64,000 nt of DNA, taken from the NCBI RefSeq assembly GCF_001866645.1, contig NZ_MLYP01000058.1, positions 1-64,000 on the forward strand, written 5' to 3'. Of the stretch, positions 53,939-62,300 are shown piece after piece. The DNA comes from Streptomyces colonosanans (GTDB lineage Bacteria > Actinomycetota > Actinomycetes > Streptomycetales > Streptomycetaceae). Every line of letters begins with the position of its first letter. The stretch's first letter is position 1. Position numbers and translations under genes: made by a program. The notes beneath the pieces are model-generated. The model was not told the origin of the DNA and did not search any database. It saw only the letters and a program-made list of their open reading frames with translations.

Positions 53939-55285
53939 ATGAGTGTCGATTATGACGTTGTGATCGTCGGCGGTGGCCCGGCCGGTTCCAGCGCCGCCGC
54001 CTACCTCGCCAAGGCCGGTCTGTCGGTGGCCGTGTTCGAGAGCGAGAACTTTCCCCGGCCGCATGTGGGCGAGTCGCTGGTTCCGGCCACCACGAGGGTG
54101 CTGCTGGAGACCGGGGTGATGGACAAGATCGAGGCGGCGGGCTTCCCGCGCAAGTACGGCGCGGCCTGGACGTCGTCCCAGTCACGCAACGTCACCGCCG
54201 CCCAGGCCAGCAAACTCACGCATGAACTCGGTGCGGCCGACATCCTGTTCAGTGAGCGCGACCAGCCGGGGGTCGACCGGGACTACACGTTCCACGTCGA
54301 CCGCAGCCAGTTCGACCTCATCCTGCTCAAGCACGCCGAAAGCCTGGGCGCCAAGGTGTTCCAGGGGATCCGGGCGCTGCGCGTGGACTTCGACGACCCG
54401 GCCAAGGTCACCCTGACCTGCCGGGTGGGCTCGAGTGAGGTGGACGTCACCGCGAAGATGATCATCGACGCTTCCGGCCGCCAGACCATGCTGGGCCGGC
54501 AGCTCGGGCTCAAGGAGGCGGACCCCGTCTTCAACCAGTACGCCATCCACGCCTGGTTTGACGGCCTCGACCGGTCCGCGGTCGCCAACACCCCGGAGAA
54601 GGTCGACTACATCTACGTGCACTTCCTGCCGATCAGCGACACCTGGGTCTGGCAGATCCCCATCACCGACACCGTCACCAGCGTCGGGGTCGTGACCCAG
54701 AAGCACCGGTTCGCCGAAGCGAACATGGACCGCGACAAGTTCTTCTGGAGCTTCGTGGAGAGCCGGCCGGACCTGTACGAGGCGCTGAAGAAGACGGAGC
54801 AGGTGACGCCCTTCAAGGTCGAGGGCGACTACAGCTACGCCATGCGGCAGATCTGCGGCGACCGGTACGTGCTGCTCGGTGACGCCGCGCGATTCGTCGA
54901 CCCGATCTTTTCCAGCGGAGTGAGCGTCGCGCTCAACAGCGCGCGGCTGGCCTGCCGTGACATCGTCGCGGCCGCCGAGGACGACGACTTCTCGCAGGCC
55001 AGGTTCGCCACCTACGAGAAGCAGATCCGCAACGGCACCCGCAACTGGTACGAGTTCATCTCGGTCTACTACCGGCTGAACATCCTGTTCACCACGTTCG
55101 TGCAGGACCCGCGGTACCGGCTGGACATCATCCGGTTGCTGCAGGGCGACCTCTACGACGAGGAGGAGCCGGAGGTCCTGCGCGTCATGCGGGAGACCGT
55201 GACCGCAGTCGAGGAGGACCCCTCCCACCTGTGGCACTCGCACCTGGGCACGCTCCGTGCCCCGGTCCTGGCTCCGGCCTTCTAG
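53939..55285 (+). CDS. FADH2-dependent halogenase acting on carrier-bound pyrrole
   Basis: 448-residue flavin halogenase. FAD motif VVIVGGGPAGSSAAAYLAKA, the PHVGESLVP segment, the halogenase signature WVWQIP, and VLLGDAARFVDPIFSSGVSV near the flavin. Length and motifs put it with PltA/HalB-like enzymes that chlorinate pyrrolyl-S-PCP rather than free tryptophan. The number of chlorines cannot be predicted. The gene follows the carrier protein by 5 bp. Its TAG stop is part of the CTAG border of an inserted small element, so a few residues may have been lost or changed. Confidence 0.9.
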   Translation: MSVDYDVVIVGGGPAGSSAAAYLAKAGLSVAVFESENFPRPHVGESLVPATTRVLLETGVMDKIEAAGFPRKYGAAWTSSQSRNVTAAQASKLTHELGAADILFSERDQPGVDRDYTFHVDRSQFDLILLKHAESLGAKVFQGIRALRVDFDDPAKVTLTCRVGSSEVDVTAKMIIDASGRQTMLGRQLGLKEADPVFNQYAIHAWFDGLDRSAVANTPEKVDYIYVHFLPISDTWVWQIPITDTVTSVGVVTQKHRFAEANMDRDKFFWSFVESRPDLYEALKKTEQVTPFKVEGDYSYAMRQICGDRYVLLGDAARFVDPIFSSGVSVALNSARLACRDIVAAAEDDDFSQARFATYEKQIRNGTRNWYEFISVYYRLNILFTTFVQDPRYRLDIIRLLQGDLYDEEEPEVLRVMRETVTAVEEDPSHLWHSHLGTLRAPVLAPAF

Positions 55286-55508
55286 TGCCCCAACAGGCAA
55301 CGTTCGCCCCGTCGCGATGCCCGGCACGCTCCCCCAAGCTCTTCGAGCAGGGGGTACCCCCACTCGCCGCACCGGCCGGAAGCCCGAGTACGTCCCGTAC
55401 GAGGGCTTCCGGCCGGCACGCCGGTGGGGGCACCGCCCGCGCGAGCCGAGCGTGGGGGAACGCACCGGACGCCGCTCCTCGACGGGCAGACGTTGCCTGC
55501 CGGGGCAC
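55282..55508 (-). mobile_element. 227-bp terminal-inverted-repeat element (MITE-like), copy 2
   Basis: Left end CTAGTGCCCCAACAGGCAAC; right end, inverted, GTGCCCCGGCAGGCAACGTC. The interior holds the palindromic repeat (55329-55361) and a 45-base hairpin at 55372-55416 (CCGGCCGGAAGCCC with GGGCTTCCGGCCGG), strong enough to act as terminator for the halogenase operon. Only one border has CTAG; the other reads CTGC. It is non-coding and is the same element as copy 1 in opposite orientation. Confidence 0.75.
55372..55416. terminator. Hairpin within the small element, ending the pyrrole operon
   Basis: Arms of about 21 bases with two mismatches and a three-base loop. It lies 87 bases after the halogenase stop and before the convergent phosphopantetheinyl transferase gene. 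Confidence 0.65.
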
Positions 55509-55568
55509 CTGCCCCGCGGACGTACCAAGGAGCTCCAGGTCGTGACCAGCATTGCCGCTCGGGCCGGT

Positions 55569-56243
55569 TCAGCCCTCATCCGCGGGGAGCGCGAGCGTCC
55601 GGGGCAGAACCCGGACGCCCGGCGCCCGGACCGTGACGGAGGCGATCACATCGTCCCGGACGGGAAGATCGGCCAGCGACCACGCGGAGATGTCGCCGCA
55701 CTCGTCCGGAAGCGACACCACAGCGCCGTGGGTCGTCGTGACGATGCCGCGCAGGTTCGTGGCGAGCCCGGTGCCGAGGGCCTTCGCCACGGCCTCCTTG
55801 CGGGTCCAGAAGCGGAGCACCTGCGCGTCCCTGAGCGCCTCCGGCAACTCGTCCACGGACTGCCGTTCGGCTTCGGACAGCGCCGTCCGGGCCAGCGCGT
55901 CGCGGTCCGCCAGCGGTCGCAGCCGTTCGACGTCGACGCCGACCGGAGCGTCCCACGACAGGGCGGCAGCCACCACGGCCTCGGCATGACTGAGGCTCAC
56001 ATGGAGGCCGCCGGGGTCGACGACCAGCGGGCGCCCCCGGCCGTCGCGCTCCCAGACCTGTCGGTCCGGCGGACATGACGTGTACGCCGCGACCAGTCGC
56101 CGGCCGACCCGATGTGCGGTGGCCCGCGCCTGGCGATATCGCCAGGCGCGCTGGTCCAGGCCGAGCGGCTCGCCCCCGGGTGTCGCGCCCACTCCCACCC
56201 AGACGGCGACGTAGCCAGACCCCGCGAGGTGCGGCTCACCCAT
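55569..56243 (-). CDS. Sfp-type 4'-phosphopantetheinyl transferase
   Basis: 224 residues. Converts apo carrier proteins to the holo form. Motifs LHVSLSHAEAVVAAAL, APVGVDVERL (metal-binding Asp and Glu) and LRFWTRKEAVAKALGTGL (catalytic WxxKEA) are complete. GGGGAGGG precedes the ATG at 56243; the frame is open to 56267. It is divergent from the PKS across 76 bp, so both probably share a regulatory region, and is likely dedicated to this cluster's PCP and ACPs. Confidence 0.9.
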   Translation of the reverse strand: MGEPHLAGSGYVAVWVGVGATPGGEPLGLDQRAWRYRQARATAHRVGRRLVAAYTSCPPDRQVWERDGRGRPLVVDPGGLHVSLSHAEAVVAAALSWDAPVGVDVERLRPLADRDALARTALSEAERQSVDELPEALRDAQVLRFWTRKEAVAKALGTGLATNLRGIVTTTHGAVVSLPDECGDISAWSLADLPVRDDVIASVTVRAPGVRVLPRTLALPADEG

Positions 56244-56319
56244 CGGTCGCCCTCCCCGGTATCCCACGGGATCCCGATGCCGAATTGCGGAAGATCATTG
56301 TAGACAAGGAATATCTTCA

Positions 56320-59300
56320 ATGGCAGAACGACCGCTGATGAGCCCGTACGCCACGCCGATCGCCGTCGTCGGCATCGGCTGCCGGTTCCCCGGCGGCGCC
56401 CGCGATCTCGACTCCTTCGGCGCGGCGCTCAGGTCAGCGACCACCGTCTTCCAGGACGTTCCCGCGAGCCGCTGGGATCGCGGGTTCGTCGGCCCGGGCG
56501 GCTCTGGTCCGGGCACGGCCAGTCATGTCGGAGGCTTCCTGGAGGAGATCGACCGGTTCGACGCCTCCTATTTCGGGGTCTCGCCACGCGAGGCGAGTGC
56601 GATGGATCCCCAGCAGCGGCTGATGCTCGAGGTGGCCTGGGAGGCGATGAGCGACTCCGGGCGGCCCGCGGACGCCTGGCGCGGCACACGCACCGGGGCG
56701 TTCTTCGGGATGTTCGCCCACGACTACGCGACGCTGCACACCAAGACGCTCGGAATCCAGGGCGTCGGGCCGCACTACGGCAGCGGAAACGAGTTCAGCT
56801 TCGCGGCGGGCCGGCTGGCCTACGCCTTCGACCTGCGCGGGCCCATGGCCTCCCTCACCACCGCCTGCTCTTCGTCCTTGTTCGCCGTGCATCTGGCGAG
56901 TCAGAGCCTGCGGTCCGGCGAGAGCGACGTCGCCCTGGCCGGCGGCGTCAGCCTGATGATCACGCCCGAGCTGAGCGTCTTCATGAGCAGGATCGGCGCG
57001 ATCTCGCCGACCGGGCGGTGCCGTCCGTTCGCCGCCGACGCCGACGGCATCCTCCGCGGTGACGGATGCGGTGTCCTCGTCCTGAAGCGCCTGCCCGATG
57101 CCCTCGCCGACCGGGACCGGATCTACGCGGTCATCCGCGCATCGGTGGCCAACCACGACGGCCGCAGCCTCGGCATCACGGCGCCCAACGGCCTCGCCCA
57201 GGCCGAGCTGCTGCGCTCCGCCCTCAGCACCGCGGGGATCGGCCCGTCGGACCTCGACTACGTGGAGGCCCACGGCACGGGGACCCCGCTCGGCGACCAG
57301 GTCGAGCTCATGGCACTGGACGAGGTCTACGGAAGGGACCGGGATCCGGGCCGCTCGCCCCTCTACGTGGGCTCCAACAAGGCGGTGTTCGGGCACACCG
57401 ACGGTGCGGCCGGAATCGCCGGCCTGCTCAAGGGCCTCTGGGTCGTCAACTCGTGTGAGGTCCCCGCCCAGCCCGATCCCGGTCGGCTCACCACGGCGGT
57501 CCCCTGGGACCGCGGCACGATGGCGGTGCCGGTCAGCACGGTCAGCCTCGCGGAGACCGATCGGCCCCTCCTCGTCGGGGTGAGCTCGTCCGGGCTCAGC
57601 GGTACGAACGTCCATGTGATCGCGGAAGGTGTCGAGCCCGCCGGTGCCGAGCCCGCGGGCGGTCGCCCGGCCGGCCCCTACGTGCTGCTCGCCTCGGCCT
57701 TCCACCGACCGGGCCTGGCCGACCAGGTCGCCAGGTTGGGGGAGCGGGTGACCGCCGAAGCCGACGGGCTCGGCGACCTCATCGCCTCGGCCGCCACTCG
57801 TCGGACCCATGAGCGGCACCGGTTCGCCGTCGTCGCGGCGGGACCGGAGGAGCTGGCGGCGGCGCTGGACGAGGCCGAGGAGGCGCCGGACGGCGCCTAC
57901 TTCGGCGCCGTGGACCCCGAGGGCGCCCCCGAGCCGGTGTTCGTGTACTCCGGCCAGGGTGCGCAGTGGGCGGGCATGGCGGTGGATCTGTACGACGCCT
58001 CGCCCGTGGTCCGCGAGGCCCTCGACGAGTGCGACGCCCTGATTCGGCGGGATGCGCGGTGGTCGCTGATCGACGAGTTACGACGCAGCGGGGACAGCCG
58101 ACTCGACCGGACCGACATCGCCCAGCCCGCCCTCCTCGCCGTGCAGGTGGCACTGACGAGCTGGCTGGCCGAATGCGGCATCCGGCCCGAGGCCGTGGTC
58201 GGACACAGCGTCGGGGAGATCGCCGCCGCGCACGCGGCGGGCGCGATCTCCCGTGCCGACGCCGTGCGGCTGGCCGTCCGGCGGGGCCAGATCCTGCAGG
58301 AGACGGTGGGCCGGGGCGCCATGCTGGCGGTCCGCGCGGACCGGGACACGGTCCAGGCCATGATCGCCGACACCGGCCTGCCGGTGGTGGTCGCCGTGGT
58401 CAACGGACCGGAGGCGGTCGTGCTCAGCGGCCCTGCGGATGCCATCGACTCGGCTGCGGCGGCGGTCGAGGGGCGCGGCCTGCGGTGCAAGCGGCTGCCC
58501 GGCGGCTACGCGTTCCACAGCCCGGTGGTGGCCGAGTGCGGCCTGCGGCTGCGGGAGGCACTGGCCGACCTCAGCGTCGCCGCGCCCTCGGTGCGGCTGA
58601 TCTCCAGCGTGCTGCCGGACGATTCGGACGTGCGCTTCGACGCCGGCTACTGGGAACGCAACCTCACCGACCCCGTGCTGCTGTGGCCCGCGATCGACCG
58701 GCTGCTCGCGGAGGGCGACCGGGCGTTCGTCGAGATCGGCCCGCACCCCACGCTGACCCGGCCGCTCGCGGACGCCGTCCGCCACCGTCAGCGCAGCGGG
58801 CCGGTGACGGCCACCCTGCGCCGCGACGAATCCGGGCTGCTCGGGCTGCACAAGACGGTCGCGCAGCTGCATGTCGGCGGCATCGACGTGGACTGGACGA
58901 AGATCACCGGAACGCCGGGGCGGTACCGGACGCTGCCTGTACCCTCCTGGGGCGGCGACAAGCACTGGCTGCCGGGGATCGAGCCCGGCGAGCAGGGGCG
59001 CGGCCCGGCGGCCGCGGCACCGGCGCAGGTGCGCCTGAGCCTGCTCGACGGCGACGGCAGCGTGATCGGCGAAATGGTCGCTCGCCCTGCGGATGACGCC
59101 GCCCCAGGCGCCCGCGGCACACAGGCCCTGCCGGCCCCGGCCGCCGTGCCCGCCCCCGCCCCCGCCGTGAAGCCGCGGGTGAACGGCGGCCCGCTGCGGC
59201 GCGTGGAGGAGCATGTCGCAGCGGTTCTCGGCCTCTCCGGCGACCAGCGGCTGGCGCGACGGCGCGGCCTGTTCGACCAGGGCCTGGACTCGCTCACCGC

Positions 59301-62300
59301 TGTCGAGCTGCGGGACCGCCTGGCCGCCGAGTTCGGCCTGGAGCTACCCACGACGATCGTCTTCGAGAAGCCGACGATCGAAGCGCTCAGCGCGTTCCTG
59401 GCGGAAGCCGCCCCGGAAGCCGCCCCGGAAGCCGACGACGGGAACCAGACGACCTCGTCGGCCGCCGTGTCCGGCGGCCCGGCGGACGATGGCGGCCCGG
59501 CGGACGACGCCATCGCGGTGATCGGCATGGCGTGCCGGCTGCCCGGCGCGAGCTCGCCGGAGCAGTTCTGGGAGCTGTTGACGGAGGGCCGTCACGCGGT
59601 TCGTGAGATGCCGTCGGCCCGCCGGGCCGACCCGATCTGGGCGGAGGCCGGTCCCGAGGTCCCCATGCGCGGCGGCTTCCTCGATGAGGTGGCCGGGTTC
59701 GACGCGGAGTTCTTCCGGGTCTCGCCGCGCGAGGCGAAGTCGCTCGACCCGCAGCACCGGCTGCTTCTCGAGGTCGCCTGGGAGGCACTGGAGGACGCCG
59801 GGCAGCCCGCGCCCGCGCTGGACGGCCGGGCCGCGGGTGTCTATTTCGGCCTCAACACCACCGACTACCAGCAGTTGCTCACCCGCGACATGGCCGACGT
59901 CAACCACTTCTACGGAACTGGCACGTCGTTCGCCGCGGCCGCCGGACGCCTGTCGTACTTCCTCGGACTGAGCGGCCCCAGCATCGCCGTCGACACCGCA
60001 TGCTCGTCCTCCCTCACAGCGGTCCACCTGGCTTGCCAGGGCCTGCGCCAGGGGGACTGCGAGATCGCCGTCGTCGGCGGGGCCAATGTGATCGTCGCCC
60101 CCACGGTGTCGGTCTCCATGTCGGGGGCCGGCGCCCTGGCCCCCGATGGCCGGTGCAAGACCTTCGACGACGCGGCCGACGGCTACGGCCGGGGCGAAGG
60201 AGCGACGGCGCTCATCCTCAAGCCGCTCGGCGCGGCGAGGCGGGACGGTGACCGCGTCTATGCGGTGATCCGCGGGACCGCGGTCAACCAGGACGGCGCC
60301 AGCGGCGGCATGACGGTTCCCAACGCGTCCGCGCAGGTCGCCGTCATCAAGCGGGCCATCGCGGCCGCGGGCTGGGAGCCGCGCGACATCGACTACGTCG
60401 AGGCCCATGGCACGGGAACGCCTCTCGGCGACCCGATCGAGGTCCGCGCGCTCGCCGAGGCACTGGGACCGGGGCGCGCAGCGGACGAGCCACTGCTGAT
60501 CGGCGCGGCCAAGGCCAGCATCGGCCACCTCGAGGCCGCGGCCGGCGCCACCGGGCTGCTCAAGGCGGTCCTCGCACTCCACCACGGGGAGCTCCCACCG
60601 CATCCGCTGAACCGACCGTCGACCCACATCGACTGGGAGAAGCTTCCGGTCTCGGCGGTGACCGAGCGGCGCCCGTGGCCGCGACGGGACCACCCGCGGC
60701 GAGCGGGCGTGAGCTCGTTCGGTTTCAGCGGCAGCAACGCGCACGTGGTCGTCGAACAGCCACCGGAGGTTCCGGAGCCGGCGGCGCCGCCCCGCCAGGC
60801 GCCCTACGTCCTGATGGTCACCGCTGCCGCGGAGCCCGCGCTGCGCCAGGCGGCCGGCCGCCTCGCCGCCCGGCTGCGCGAGACCCCGGACGACCTGGAC
60901 GACATCGTCTTCACCGCCGCCTACCGACGCTCCTGGCTGAGCCACCGGCTCGCCGTCACCGGCCAGGACGCCGCCGCGATCGTGGCGGCCCTGGAGGCGA
61001 CGGCACGAGGGAACGGCACGCCCGCCGCCCGGCAGGGGCAGGTGCCCGAGGGGGTGGACCGCACCGTCGGATTCTGGTTCGGAGCCGAACCCCTGTCCGC
61101 CGCCCTGCGCGACCGGCTGGCAGAGCTGCCGGAGTACGCCGGCGCGCTGCGCTCCTGCGCCGAACGCCTCACCGGCCTGACCGGCGCGACCGTCGACCCG
61201 TTCGGCGAGCCCCCGGCCGACCTGTCCGCGGCCTACCTGCTGTGCCACCACGTCGCGGCGACCAGGCTGTGGGCGACCGTCGGGCTGGCACCGGAGGCCG
61301 TGATCGGCGCCGGCGCGGGACAACTGGGCGCCGCCTGGGCGGCGGGACGGCTGGACCTGGAGGACGCGCTGCGCCTCGCGGCCGGGCAGGTGTCCGGCGT
61401 CGAACTGCGGCCGGGCCGTATCCCCGAGTTGTCAGCGGACGGCGAAGACCTCGCCGTGTCGGCCGACGACCTGGCTCGGCGCGCACGCCGCGACCTGCCC
61501 GCCGGCCTGCCGGAGGGTCTGGCCGACGACATCTCGGCCGCGGGCGTGGACGCGCTCCTCGACGTCCTGCCGCAGGACCTGCCCGATCCGCTGGCCGGCC
61601 GGTTCGGGGTCGGGACGGACGCCGGTGACCCGGTGGACCGGCTCCCCGTCACCGCTGCGGAACTTTTCGTGACCGGCGCCGCTCCCGCTCCGGCCCAGGC
61701 ACAGCGCCGGCCAGTCAGCCTGCCCGGCTATCCGTGGCAGCATCGCCGCTTCTGGTACCGCGAGATCGCCGACACCCGCGCCGACCAGCCGGCGATCCCA
61801 TGGGTGATGTCCGCCTCCAGCGACACCGGCCTGCGGGCACGCGCCGCCGCGGTACGGGACTTCACGGCGCTGAGTCCGGAGCTCAGCGTTCTCGGCGTGG
61901 GAGCCTCCCTGGCCGCGCTGCCGGGCTCCGCCGCGCACCGCGCCGTCGTGCTGGCCGGCGAGGCCGGGGACTTCGGCGACGGACTGACCGCCCTCGCGGA
62001 CGGCCGGACCGCGGCCAACCTGATCCAGGGCAGGGCCGTGACCGACCCGAGGGTCGCCCTGGTGTTCCCGGGACAGGGCGCTCAGTGGCCGGGGATGGCC
62101 GCGGAACTCATGGCGGCCGAGCCGGTCTTCGCCGAGCAGATGCGCGCGTGCGGGGAGGCGCTGGCAGAGTTCACCGACTGGTCGCTCGGCGCGGTGATCG
62201 GCGGCGAGCCCGGCGCGGCGTCGCTCGACCGGGTCGACGTCGTCCAGCCCACGCTCTTCGCGGTGATGGTCTCGCTGGCCGAGCTCTGGCGCTCCCACGG

